The notes under the pieces: model-generated
What the model was told of the DNA's origin: nothing
The model's input: the letters and a program-made list of their open reading frames with translations, nothing else
The model's database searches: none
Shown here: positions 8,931 to 17,807 of the stretch, one piece after another
How the letters are laid out: every line of letters begins with the position of its first letter
How positions within the stretch are numbered: the stretch's first letter is position 1
Program-made: the position numbers and the translations under genes
Source of the DNA: JABDMH01 sp965223165
GTDB lineage: Bacteria > Bacteroidota > Bacteroidia > Chitinophagales > Saprospiraceae
Length of the DNA stretch: 64,000 bases
NCBI GenBank assembly: GCA_965223165.1
Contig: CBDCVQ010000007.1
Coordinates: 434,001-498,000 of the forward strand
Direction: 5' to 3'

Positions 8931-10640
8931 ATGAAATCTACAATTCTCAAATATTCGCTTCTGGCATTTGCGCTCCTCGCCACCACGGCATGCGAAAAGG
9001 ACATCTTGGACACGGTAGCCAAGGATGCATTTGCCGAAGATCTGATCTACAGTGATCCTGATCAACTCGAACGACTCGTATTTACCGCATACAATAGTAC
9101 TGAGAGCTGGGGCATCAATCGCTTCCAGTGGTGGGGTAGACGATTCAATATTGAGGGCGGCTCCTTCGAAGCGAAATTCAACTTTCGTGACCTGGATCTA
9201 TTTCGGTCTCGCGCCGGCTGGACGCCTAGCAACACGGGAATATTTACTCAAAAATGGAGCAACTACTGGGATTACGTTCGCCTCACCAATGAATTTCTCG
9301 ATCGAGTAGATGCCAGCGAAGCTATTCAGGTCAATGCCGACAAGGTGAATATGCTGAAGGCCGAAATGAAGTTTTTAAGGGCCAACTTGTACAGCAAGTT
9401 AATCAAGCACTATGGTGGCGTGCCCATCCTTGAGCGAGCGCTCGGCCTGGACGACGACTTTGACCTTTCCAGAAACAGTTATGAAGAATGCGTGGACTTC
9501 ATCGTCAAGGAGCTGGATGAAGCGGCCGCGGGATTACCGACCGAGCGACCGGACAGCGAATTTGGCCGAGCCACCAAAACAGCCGCCCTGGCGGTTAAGT
9601 CTCGCACATTGCTGTACGCTGCGAGCAAATTGCATGATCCCAGCACGGTGCCCAACGGCCCCATGTATGACTATGCCAAAGCCTCCAAATGGGATGACGC
9701 AGCTGCTGCCGCTAAAGCGGTGATCGACTTGCTGGGAGGCAGGGACCTCATCTCCGTCGATGACGCCAGCGACTACCAGCAACTTTTTCTCACGCCAAAT
9801 GAAGACATCCTATTTGCTCGACCGTTTGGCTCTGAGTTTTACGACTACGGTACCGACGCCAATTCTCTGTGGGACAAAACGCAGTCTCCCAATGGCTATG
9901 ACGGTTGGGCGTTGTCATCACCCACGCACAATTTTGCCCTCCAATTTAATATGGCAGACGGAACGACCACTGTCGATGGTAGCTACGATACGGCCAACCC
10001 AAATGACAACAGGGAGATGCGGTACTATGCCAATCTGTTGTTTAACGGGGCGCAATTCAGGGGACGACAGGTAGAATATTTTCTCTCTGACGACGTCAAT
10101 GCCTATCCACACGGACTAGATTCGCCAGAAGGCCTGGGCAACGCCGCCCATTCCTCCAAGACGGGGTATAATATTCGCAAGTTCCAGGATGAGGGAGTGG
10201 ACGTAAATGGTGGCATTTCACCACAACGCCCCTACATACTCTATCGCCTGGCAGAAATCTACTTAAACTATGCCGAGGCTCAATACCATTTGGGCAACGA
10301 GGACAGTGCCAGAGAGTACTTGAATAAGATCTCTACCCGGGCACTACAACCTGAAATCACTGCAAGCGGCCCTGACCTCCTGGAAGCCATCAAACGAGAG
10401 CGGAGAGTGGAACTATGCTTCGAAGGCCATAATTTCTTTGACGAACGTCGATGGATGCAGGAGGATCACCTGGGTTTTGATGTACGAGGATTGCAATGGA
10501 CGAAGAAAGCGGATGGCACCCTGGATCACATGGAGTATACCGTAGTCACTCGACCCTACTACGAGCGCCACTACTACTTACCAATTCCTCGCACGGAGGT
10601 CGAGAAAGCGCCATCCATGACCCAAAACTTCGGGTACTAG
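8931..10640 (+). CDS. susD: SusD/RagB-type nutrient-binding lipoprotein
   Basis: This 569-residue surface lipoprotein is the glycan-binding lid of the SusC pore. It has a lipoprotein signal with lipobox LATTAC (Cys at about residue 21). SusD hallmarks follow: MLKAEMKFLRANLYSKLIKHYGGVPI in the TPR-like core (shown here as MLKAEMKFLRAN then YGGVPI), then RPYILYRLAEIYLNYAEAQ and LLEAIKRERRVELCFEGHNF. The C-terminus is LPIPRTEVEKAPSMTQNFGY, the usual end for the family. It pairs with the preceding SusC and is followed by a strong terminator, so susC-susD forms a transcript that may stop here. The ligand is unknown. Confidence 0.93.
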   Translation: MKSTILKYSLLAFALLATTACEKDILDTVAKDAFAEDLIYSDPDQLERLVFTAYNSTESWGINRFQWWGRRFNIEGGSFEAKFNFRDLDLFRSRAGWTPSNTGIFTQKWSNYWDYVRLTNEFLDRVDASEAIQVNADKVNMLKAEMKFLRANLYSKLIKHYGGVPILERALGLDDDFDLSRNSYEECVDFIVKELDEAAAGLPTERPDSEFGRATKTAALAVKSRTLLYAASKLHDPSTVPNGPMYDYAKASKWDDAAAAAKAVIDLLGGRDLISVDDASDYQQLFLTPNEDILFARPFGSEFYDYGTDANSLWDKTQSPNGYDGWALSSPTHNFALQFNMADGTTTVDGSYDTANPNDNREMRYYANLLFNGAQFRGRQVEYFLSDDVNAYPHGLDSPEGLGNAAHSSKTGYNIRKFQDEGVDVNGGISPQRPYILYRLAEIYLNYAEAQYHLGNEDSAREYLNKISTRALQPEITASGPDLLEAIKRERRVELCFEGHNFFDERRWMQEDHLGFDVRGLQWTKKADGTLDHMEYTVVTRPYYERHYYLPIPRTEVEKAPSMTQNFGY

Positions 10641-10692
10641 GTCAAATGCAAGGTAGTTTATCATTTCAATGGATAGCAGTAGCGTAATTTTC

Positions 10693-10723
10693 ATACCGGG
10701 ACCCAGATCCCGGTATTTTTTTT
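10693..10723 (+). terminator. Rho-independent terminator after susD
   Basis: A perfect 9-bp stem (ATACCGGGA at 10693-10701, TCCCGGTAT at 10708-10716) with a 6-base loop is followed directly by a run of eight T (10716-10723). It lies 53 bp after the susD stop codon and separates the transporter pair from the enzyme genes. Confidence 0.9.
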
Positions 10724-10814
10724 ATCGATGCAGAGGTGCTCAAAGCTCTATCTTGATGCGACTCGCGCATGCTGTGAAGGGTGGCATGGAGTATTTTGAG
10801 CGATACTTATAATT

Positions 10815-12233
10815 ATGAATAATTGTCCAATGAAAAAAATTAGCTGGCCCCTCCTCGCTTTCTTTCTGCTTCAGCAAGCCATAGCGCAAGAAAAACCAAA
10901 CATCGTGGTGCTTTTCGCCGACGATGCGGGCTATGCAGATTTTGGCTTTCAAGGGAGCATGGTGATGCAAACACCCCATCTGGACCGACTCGCTACTCAG
11001 AGCATCCGCTTCACCCAGGGATATGTGTCCGATCCCACCTGCGGCCCTTCGCGTGCCGGATTGCTCACCGGTCGATATCAGCAGCGATTTGGCTTTGAGG
11101 AAAACAATGTGCCCGGATACATGAGTGCGGTATCGGCCGCCGACGATGCAGAGATGGGCTTGCCGGTCGAGGAGAAAACGATGGGTAATTATCTCCAATC
11201 GATCGGCTATCGCACCGCCTACTTTGGAAAATGGCATCAGGGCGGACTAGAACATTTCCATCCGACCCGCAGAGGCTTTGATGACTTCTACGGTTTCCGC
11301 GGAGGAGCCCGAAGCTATTTTGCCTATTCAGAAGACCCCAACCAACCGATGAACAAACTGGAAAGTGGCTTCGGTCATTTTTCAGAACCCCCGAGATATC
11401 TCACAGATGATCTGGCAAGCAGGGCCACCGCATTTATAGAAGCTCACCGGGATGAGCCGTTTTTGGTTTTTCTCTCCTTTAATGCCGTACATACGCCCAT
11501 GGAGGCCCGAGGCGAAGACCTGGCGCAGTTTCCTCAATTGACCGGAAATCGAAAGATCGTAGCCGCCATGACGCTGGCCCTAGATCGCGCCTGCGGTCAA
11601 GTGCTGGATAAATTGGAGGAATTGGGACTGGACGAAAACACCATCGTCGTTTTTACCAACGACAATGGGGGTCCTACCGATAGAAACGCATCGAGCAACT
11701 ATCCGCTGAGCGGTACCAAATCCAGTCACCTTGAGGGAGGAATCCGCGTACCTTTTCTCATGCGATGGCCACAAAAGCTCGCCGCCAATACGACCTATGA
11801 TTATCCAATTATCACCCTCGATCTGCTGCCCACATTTTTTGCCGCGGGGGGAGGCGACCCAAATGAAATAGCGCAGCTAGATGGTGTCAACCTTCTGCCC
11901 TACTTGCTGGGTGCTCAAACGGGTAGACCCCATCAGCGACTCTTCTGGAAGAAGGACGCGCGTGCAGTGGTCCGAGAGGGCGATTGGAAATTATTGCGTT
12001 TTCCCGACCGCCCTGCCCAGCTCTATAATATCGCTGAGGACGAGCGAGAAATGCATGACAAAGCAGCCAGCCACCCGGAGAAGGTACGGGAGTTGTTTAA
12101 GGTCGTTTTCGAGTGGGAAAGCACACTGTCCAGACCGCGTTGGTTGCTCCAGAGAAAATATGAGAACGTGGATCTGGATCGCATGGATGCTTATTGGGAC
12201 CAGTCCAGGTTTTTTGCAGAGGAACGCAATTAA
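10815..12233 (+). CDS. Arylsulfatase-type sulfatase, exported
   Basis: This type I sulfatase of about 470 residues would remove sulfate esters from glycan pieces. The formylglycine signature CGPSR is at about residues 76-80 (DPTCGPSRAGLLTGR), so the Cys would need conversion by a maturase that is not encoded in the window. Metal-binding residues are visible in VVLFADDAGYAD (about 31-42), FGKWHQGG, and FTNDNGG with a later SGTKSSHLEGG. An N-terminal signal peptide (WPLLAFFLLQQAIAQ) points to the periplasm. ATG 10830 (MKKISWP) is an equally good start. It lies between the SusD terminator and the permease, and so may have its own promoter; no operator copy is seen in front of it. Confidence 0.9.
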   Translation: MNNCPMKKISWPLLAFFLLQQAIAQEKPNIVVLFADDAGYADFGFQGSMVMQTPHLDRLATQSIRFTQGYVSDPTCGPSRAGLLTGRYQQRFGFEENNVPGYMSAVSAADDAEMGLPVEEKTMGNYLQSIGYRTAYFGKWHQGGLEHFHPTRRGFDDFYGFRGGARSYFAYSEDPNQPMNKLESGFGHFSEPPRYLTDDLASRATAFIEAHRDEPFLVFLSFNAVHTPMEARGEDLAQFPQLTGNRKIVAAMTLALDRACGQVLDKLEELGLDENTIVVFTNDNGGPTDRNASSNYPLSGTKSSHLEGGIRVPFLMRWPQKLAANTTYDYPIITLDLLPTFFAAGGGDPNEIAQLDGVNLLPYLLGAQTGRPHQRLFWKKDARAVVREGDWKLLRFPDRPAQLYNIAEDEREMHDKAASHPEKVRELFKVVFEWESTLSRPRWLLQRKYENVDLDRMDAYWDQSRFFAEERN

Positions 12234-12316
12234 CAAAATGTGGCCATGTCCGTAATCAGCATTCCAGTCCATTTGCTGCCCATCAATCGACGAGATAAAT
12301 TAGTGCCCTACTAAGC

Positions 12317-13642
12317 ATGATATTGAATTTATCCATCCTGATTTTTTTCCTCTTGCTCCTGATATTTTCCATGTCAAAATGGAAAGTGCACCCCTTTGTG
12401 GCGCTGATTCTGATTGCCCTGGCGCTGGGGATATCTCTGGGCATGGGCGGAGAAAAAACGGTGGAAGTATTGCTGAGGGGATTTAGCGAGACCTTACGAT
12501 GGATCGCCGTCATTATTATTCTCGGGGCATTTATCGGGGAGGTGCTTACGGAGACGGGTGGCGCCTTTCGCATCTCTGATCGAATTGTGCAATGGGTAGG
12601 AGAAAAGAAACTACCCTGGGCCATGGGATTGACGGGGTATATTGTATCCATCCCGGTATTTGTTGACGTGGCCTACATTCTTCTACAGCCGGTGACCGAG
12701 TCGCTGGCCGTAAAAAGCAAAAAGCCGGTGCTCTATTTGGGGCTGGCGCTTGCAGCCGGTTTGACCGTGGCTCACACCTTGATCCCACCCACACCAGGAC
12801 CGATGGCCGTCGCCTCGCTGCTGGAGGTGGATATAGGCCGCATGCTCCTGCTAAATCTGATCGTCGCTGTTTTTGCCATGGTCGGTGGTGTGTTATTTGT
12901 CCTGTACTTCCTAAAGAATACTTGGCTCGACTACGATAAAAAGCTCGAATCGAAGACATCCAAAATGCAGGAACCGTTGTCCACGGAGCAAGGCAATTTG
13001 TTTCTTGACATACTTCCTATTCTGGCACCCATTTTCTTGATTGGATCCGGGGCCTTTGTGGAGTTTGATTTAAATACGCCGATCGGTCAGGTACTTCACT
13101 TCATTTCGCTACCGCTTGTTGCCGTACTGATCGGAGCATTTATCGCCGTTTTTCAGTTGAAAAGACGGGGACGATCCGGCAAGGTAAATCAGCTGGTGGA
13201 GCAAGCGATTTTAAAGTCCGCGCTCGTCATCATGATCACGGGCGCCGGAGGCTCACTTGGATATGTCATCCGAGAGACGGGCGTGCAACACGAAATTGTA
13301 GACGCATTCAGTGCTTTTCCATTTTTGGGCCTGATGCTGCCTTTCCTGGTCGCTTCTATTCTGACCATCTCGACGGGTTCAATCACCGTATCATTGGTAG
13401 GCACGGCATCGATGCTCGGTCCGATGGTTGATAGTCTCCCTATGTCACCAGAAATGGCCGCCGCGCTCATCGGAGCCGGTTCTCTCTGTGTCTTTCACGC
13501 CAACTCCAGCTTCTTTTGGCTGCTCAATCGGCTACATGAAGTCCCACCCAATGTGCTGTACAAGACCTACACTGCACAGTCCTTGGTGATGGGTCTGTCG
13601 GGGCTGCTGGGGGTCTTCGCTTTGCGACTACTTGGATTTTAA
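12317..13642 (+). CDS. GntP-family sugar-acid permease
   Basis: This 441-residue inner-membrane protein has about 12 hydrophobic helices and the GntP signature region VAHTLIPPTPGPMAVASLL. GntP-type (Gnt/ArsB clan) carriers take up gluconate and related aldonates, uronate-derived acids or glycerate by proton symport. This is the inner-membrane import step of the PUL and suits a locus that also has an enolase-superfamily sugar-acid enzyme. It lies 83 bp after the sulfatase on the same strand. The cytoplasmic loop near residues 205-230 (KKLESKTSKMQ) is not unusual. Gluconate itself is only one candidate substrate. Confidence 0.88.
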   Translation: MILNLSILIFFLLLLIFSMSKWKVHPFVALILIALALGISLGMGGEKTVEVLLRGFSETLRWIAVIIILGAFIGEVLTETGGAFRISDRIVQWVGEKKLPWAMGLTGYIVSIPVFVDVAYILLQPVTESLAVKSKKPVLYLGLALAAGLTVAHTLIPPTPGPMAVASLLEVDIGRMLLLNLIVAVFAMVGGVLFVLYFLKNTWLDYDKKLESKTSKMQEPLSTEQGNLFLDILPILAPIFLIGSGAFVEFDLNTPIGQVLHFISLPLVAVLIGAFIAVFQLKRRGRSGKVNQLVEQAILKSALVIMITGAGGSLGYVIRETGVQHEIVDAFSAFPFLGLMLPFLVASILTISTGSITVSLVGTASMLGPMVDSLPMSPEMAAALIGAGSLCVFHANSSFFWLLNRLHEVPPNVLYKTYTAQSLVMGLSGLLGVFALRLLGF

Positions 13643-13698
13643 TTCAACCTCCCTTTCAAGCGACCTATTCCCAATTGGGACATTGGACAGCACATCTA

Positions 13699-13725
13699 GG
13701 GTAAAATACTGCCGATACCGGCTAA
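13699..13725 (+). promoter_or_regulatory. Candidate AraC operator C, before the GH127 gene
   Basis: The site GGGTAAAATACTGC (13699-13712) is followed after 8 bases by GCTAA at 13721. The half-sites begin at 13700 and 13721, 21 bp apart; the second is one base off GGTAA. TTTG begins at 13761, 40 bp downstream. The gene start is at 13809, so the distances closely match operator A. Confidence 0.58.
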
Positions 13726-13808
13726 TTTGTGTCAATCGGTTGACGGTGATTTTGTCTTCTTTTGCTTAGACGTTATCCCCGAAGTCCTCTATCGTCAAAA
13801 GAAAAGTT

Positions 13809-15833
13809 ATGAAGCAAATCATTTTTTTCTGCGCAGCATTTCTGGTCACTGCCACCGTCTTCTGCCAGCGTCAAGGCATCATCAACAACCACGACAGTCC
13901 ATATGTCACGCTCAAGAGCATCGACATAGGCGACTGCACGTGGACGAAAGGCTTTTGGGCCGACAAGTTCAAACTGTGTGAAGAATCCATGGTGCCCTAC
14001 ATGGGACAAGTACTATGTGGCGAGGTAGGTCATGCATTGAATAATTTCAAGATTGCTGCCGGTCTCAAGGAAGGCAAGCACCAGGGGATGAAGTGGCATG
14101 ACGGCGACTTTTATAAGTGGCTCGAGTCGGCGATGTATATCTATGCACAAAACGGCAACAAAAAGTTGCTCAAGGAAGTCGACAGCTACATTGCGATCAT
14201 TGGACAGGCGCAGGAGGAAGATGGGTACATACAAACCCAAGCGCAGCTACGCGATGACATCGAGCGATACGAAAACCGGCGCAACCACGAGATGTACAAC
14301 TCGGGGCACCTCTTCACCAGTGCATGCATACACCATCGAATCACCGGTCAGCGAAACTTCCTGGACATTGCCATCAAGCAGGCGGATCTGCTCTATACGC
14401 TCTTTATGCCAGAGACAAAGCACTATGGTCGTTTTGGATTTAACCAGACGCAGATCATGGGACTAGTGGAACTATATCGGACGACCAATGACAAACGGTA
14501 TCTCAAGCTGGCCGAGAAATTTATAAACAACCGAGGCAAATACAAGGTGGGCCACAACAGCACCACTGAGGGATACCCCATCGGCGATATGGTGCAAGAG
14601 CGTACGCCCCTGCGCGAATCAAGTGAAGCCGTCGGGCATGCAGTCCTTGCGCTCTACTACTATGCCGGAGCCGCCGATGTCTATGCTGAGACGGGCGAAC
14701 AGGCACTGGTCGAAGCGTTGGATCGGCTATGGGACAATGTTACTAATAAGAAGATGTATGTCACCGGTGCAGTGGGTCAAGCGCACTATGGCGCATCGAC
14801 CAGTAGAGATATGATTCAGGAGGGATTCATAGATGCTTACATGATGCCCAACCTGACGGCGTACAATGAGACCTGTGCCAATATCTGCAACTCCATGTTC
14901 AACTATCGCATGTTAGGACTGCATGGCGAGTCAAAATATGTCGATGTCATGGAGTCCGTACTATTCAACAGTGGTCTCAGTGGCATTGCGCTGACGGGCA
15001 CTGAGTACTTCTATGCCAACCCATTAAGGATGGTACACAATACACGCGACTATGATGCGCACGAAAACGTTACCGAAACGCCGGAGCGCGAGCCCTACCT
15101 GCACTGTTTTTGCTGCCCGCCAAACCTAGTACGGACCGTCGCCAAGTTGTCAGGCTGGGCATATAGCCTGCCGGAGAATGGCGTCGCGGTGAATCTCTAT
15201 GGTGGAAACCGGCTGGAGACCCAGCTGCTTGACGGATCACCGATTAAGCTACGCCAGGAGACCAACTATCCCTGGGAGGGCCGGGTTACGATCAATATCG
15301 ATGAGTGTAAGGACCGGGCCTTTGAGATCTGGCTACGCATCCCTGCCTGGGCTGAAGGGAGCTCCCTCCGCATCAATGGACAAGCTGCGGGCGTAGATGT
15401 CAACGCTGGCACTTTTGTCAAGGTCGGACGCCGTTGGAAGCCGGGCGATGTGATCGTTTTGGACATGCCGATGCAAGCTACGTTGGTCGAAGGCCATCCA
15501 CGCATCGAGGAGGTGCGCAATCAAGTGGCCATTCAGCGGGGACCTGTGGTCTATTGTATCGAGTCGCCCGACCTCCCTGAAGCCACCGATGTGCTCGATG
15601 TCTATATCGCAGCTGACAGCCCACTGAAGGCAGCATATCAGCCAGACTTGTTGGGAGGGGTCACCACGATTAGCGGTGAGGTACTCTTGCGTCAAGATGA
15701 GGGCGCGGGCATGTATCGCAAGGTGAGCAAACCGAAACTACAACCTGTTCAGACTCAATTTGTGCCTTACTTTGCCTGGAGCAATCGTGGTCTTGCCGAG
15801 ATGACCGTTTTTATGCCTGTGGTCTGGAATTAA
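13809..15833 (+). CDS. GH127-type beta-L-arabinofuranosidase, exported
   Basis: This 674-residue protein belongs to the former DUF1680 family, whose founding member is a beta-L-arabinofuranosidase with a cysteine nucleophile. The zinc and catalytic residues are visible: E354 and C356 (NETCANICN) and the paired C435-C436 (CFCCPPNLVR), equivalent to E338, C340, C417 and C418 of the founding enzyme. The N-terminus is a signal peptide (MKQIIFFCAAFLVTATVFCQ). An (alpha/alpha)6 barrel comes first, followed by beta-rich domains ending in FVPYFAWSNRGLAEM. It would cleave terminal beta-L-arabinofuranose from the imported or periplasmic glycan. Related families (such as GH146) cannot be excluded. Operator C lies in front. 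Confidence 0.88.
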   Translation: MKQIIFFCAAFLVTATVFCQRQGIINNHDSPYVTLKSIDIGDCTWTKGFWADKFKLCEESMVPYMGQVLCGEVGHALNNFKIAAGLKEGKHQGMKWHDGDFYKWLESAMYIYAQNGNKKLLKEVDSYIAIIGQAQEEDGYIQTQAQLRDDIERYENRRNHEMYNSGHLFTSACIHHRITGQRNFLDIAIKQADLLYTLFMPETKHYGRFGFNQTQIMGLVELYRTTNDKRYLKLAEKFINNRGKYKVGHNSTTEGYPIGDMVQERTPLRESSEAVGHAVLALYYYAGAADVYAETGEQALVEALDRLWDNVTNKKMYVTGAVGQAHYGASTSRDMIQEGFIDAYMMPNLTAYNETCANICNSMFNYRMLGLHGESKYVDVMESVLFNSGLSGIALTGTEYFYANPLRMVHNTRDYDAHENVTETPEREPYLHCFCCPPNLVRTVAKLSGWAYSLPENGVAVNLYGGNRLETQLLDGSPIKLRQETNYPWEGRVTINIDECKDRAFEIWLRIPAWAEGSSLRINGQAAGVDVNAGTFVKVGRRWKPGDVIVLDMPMQATLVEGHPRIEEVRNQVAIQRGPVVYCIESPDLPEATDVLDVYIAADSPLKAAYQPDLLGGVTTISGEVLLRQDEGAGMYRKVSKPKLQPVQTQFVPYFAWSNRGLAEMTVFMPVVWN

Positions 15834-15868
15834 AGGCAGCGACAAGTATCGAGCAGAAAAACGCACCT

Positions 15869-17491
15869 GTGGTGAAAAGTCTAGTACCCATACTCTTCAT
15901 TTTGCTCCCACTGCTCGCCTGTCAACCGACAGGCGGAGAGCGGCCACGGCAAAATGTTCTTTTCATCGCCATTGACGACCTACGGCCTGAGCTAGGATGT
16001 TATGGCTCAGACCTAGCCATCACCCCCCATCTAGATGCCCTGGCTGCCGACGGGCTACGCTTCAACCGGGCCTACTGTCAGCAAGCCATTTGCAGTCCGT
16101 CCCGGGCCAGTCTTATGACCGGTGCACGTCCGGAGACCATCAACATCATCGAAAACTATACGTACTTCCGAGATCTACATCCAGATATTATCACACTGCC
16201 ACAGCATTTTAGGGCCAACGGTTATGAGACCGTCTATAGCGGCAAAATTTATCATGGAAGGTTTACGGATGATGAAAAATCGTGGAGTCGGAAGTGCGCA
16301 AAGCCCGAGGTGCCGAAGGCACCATTGCCCGGAGGATATGCATTGGCTGAAAACCAGGCCATTTTCAAAGAGAATCAAGCCGCCATTCGCACAAAGTACG
16401 GAGAAGTCAATCACTACGCCCTGGGGCGAGGTCCGGCATATGAGCGCGCGGATGTGCCCGATCATACCTACCCGGACGGCTACAATACGGAGGCGGCGAT
16501 CTCGACATTGAAGGAGCTGGCAACCCAGGACAAGCCCTTCTTTTTGGGGTTGGGATTTCGCCTGCCTCACCTAGACTGGAATGCTCCTGCCAAGTATTGG
16601 GACCTCTATGATCCGGAAGAAATCAAGCTTGCCACCGACAGGGAGCGCCCCGTAGAAGGCGCAGCCATGGGTCTACACGCCTCTTTTGAACTCCGCGTGC
16701 GACATGGCATTCCGAAGAAGGGGAACATCGAGCCAGCGTTGGCACGAACGCTCAAACATGCCTATCTGGCTAGTGTCAGCTACGTGGATGCTTTGATCGG
16801 AAAGATGCTGGAGGCACTGGAGGAAGCCGACCTGCGAGACGAGACGATCATCATGGTCTGGAGCGATCATGGTTGGCACCTGGGAGATCTTGGTGTCTGG
16901 GGAAAGGCAACCAATTACGAAATTGCGACACGAGTGCCTCTGCTACTCTGGACCCCAGACATACCCGACAGACACCGAGGCCAAAGTACGGACGCGCTGG
17001 TGGAGTTGGTTGATATGTACCCGACCCTCTGCGACCTTGCTGGCATTGGTTTGCCCGATCATCTAGAAGGCCTCAGCTTCGCCCCGCTGCTGGAGGAGCC
17101 CACCCAAACCTGGAAGAAGGCGGCCTTCAGCCAATACCCCAACCCTGCCTTGCGAGAGTGGGCTGCCAACCCTTTGACTCCCAGCATGCGGGAGACCTAT
17201 TTTGGGCCCCTTATTGAGGAAGTGGAAGATCGAATCATGAGACAACAGGGGGATAGATGGGACAGGGATGTCTTTGAAAACCACTTGATGGGATACTCGA
17301 TGCGCACGGACAGACATCGCCTCATCGTTTGGAAGGACCGTCGAAAGCCCCAAGAAGAGCCCCTCTTCGTCGAATTGTATGATCACGGCAGCGACCCCAA
17401 CGAGACAACGAATCTGGCATCCAGCGAGCCCCAACTTGTGCAAGAACTGATCGCTCTCTTTGACACAGGCTGGATGGGCAGTATGCCCTAG
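15869..17491 (+). CDS. Iduronate-2-sulfatase-like sulfatase lipoprotein
   Basis: This 540-residue sulfatase starts at a GTG, 35 bp after the GH127 gene, so the two are probably co-transcribed. It has a lipobox (LLAC, Cys about residue 18), so it is probably membrane-anchored. The formylglycine motif CSPSRASLMTG begins at about residue 75. IAIDDLRPELGCYG and SDHGWHLGDLGVWGKATNYE resemble iduronate-2-sulfatases, although the usual LGEH is LGDL here. It therefore probably attacks a different sulfate position from the first sulfatase. The exact substrate is unknown. Confidence 0.9.
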   Translation: MVKSLVPILFILLPLLACQPTGGERPRQNVLFIAIDDLRPELGCYGSDLAITPHLDALAADGLRFNRAYCQQAICSPSRASLMTGARPETINIIENYTYFRDLHPDIITLPQHFRANGYETVYSGKIYHGRFTDDEKSWSRKCAKPEVPKAPLPGGYALAENQAIFKENQAAIRTKYGEVNHYALGRGPAYERADVPDHTYPDGYNTEAAISTLKELATQDKPFFLGLGFRLPHLDWNAPAKYWDLYDPEEIKLATDRERPVEGAAMGLHASFELRVRHGIPKKGNIEPALARTLKHAYLASVSYVDALIGKMLEALEEADLRDETIIMVWSDHGWHLGDLGVWGKATNYEIATRVPLLLWTPDIPDRHRGQSTDALVELVDMYPTLCDLAGIGLPDHLEGLSFAPLLEEPTQTWKKAAFSQYPNPALREWAANPLTPSMRETYFGPLIEEVEDRIMRQQGDRWDRDVFENHLMGYSMRTDRHRLIVWKDRRKPQEEPLFVELYDHGSDPNETTNLASSEPQLVQELIALFDTGWMGSMP

Positions 17492-17650
17492 CGGACTATA
17501 ACACTGAAAGCGGAACGCCCGATCGCCTTCTTTCACACCAACTCTTCATCGCCAGCAGCCTTACGTCCAGTAGCATTGTGGGATGTGCGGTTCTGCCTTT
17601 TCGATTGGCACGAAATAATTGCGATCCATGCTCTTTGCAATATTACAGTC

Positions 17651-17775
17651 CAGAGTAGAGCTTCTGCATTGAATCTTTTTGCTAATTCCAATGTCTTTGG
17701 TCCGCATACTGCGTTGCAACGCCTTGCCGTAGCAACAGCTATGCCTACGAGCCGATAATGCAGACTCCCGCTCTT
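17651..17775 (+). repeat. MITE-like element, internally deleted copy
   Basis: This non-coding stretch matches the element at 53654-53819. The shared core includes AATGTCTTTGGTCCGCATAC and, with a few substitutions, the following GCGTTGCAACGCCTTGCC. The left end (GAGTAGAGCTTCTGCATTG) corresponds to the terminal inverted repeat of the other copy. The right half is shortened, ending in TAATGCAGACTCCCGCTC. It fills most of the 316-bp gap between two convergent genes. Confidence 0.65.
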
Positions 17776-17807
17776 CAGCCTTGCTTGGCAAATCTGTCTC
17801 GACCCTT

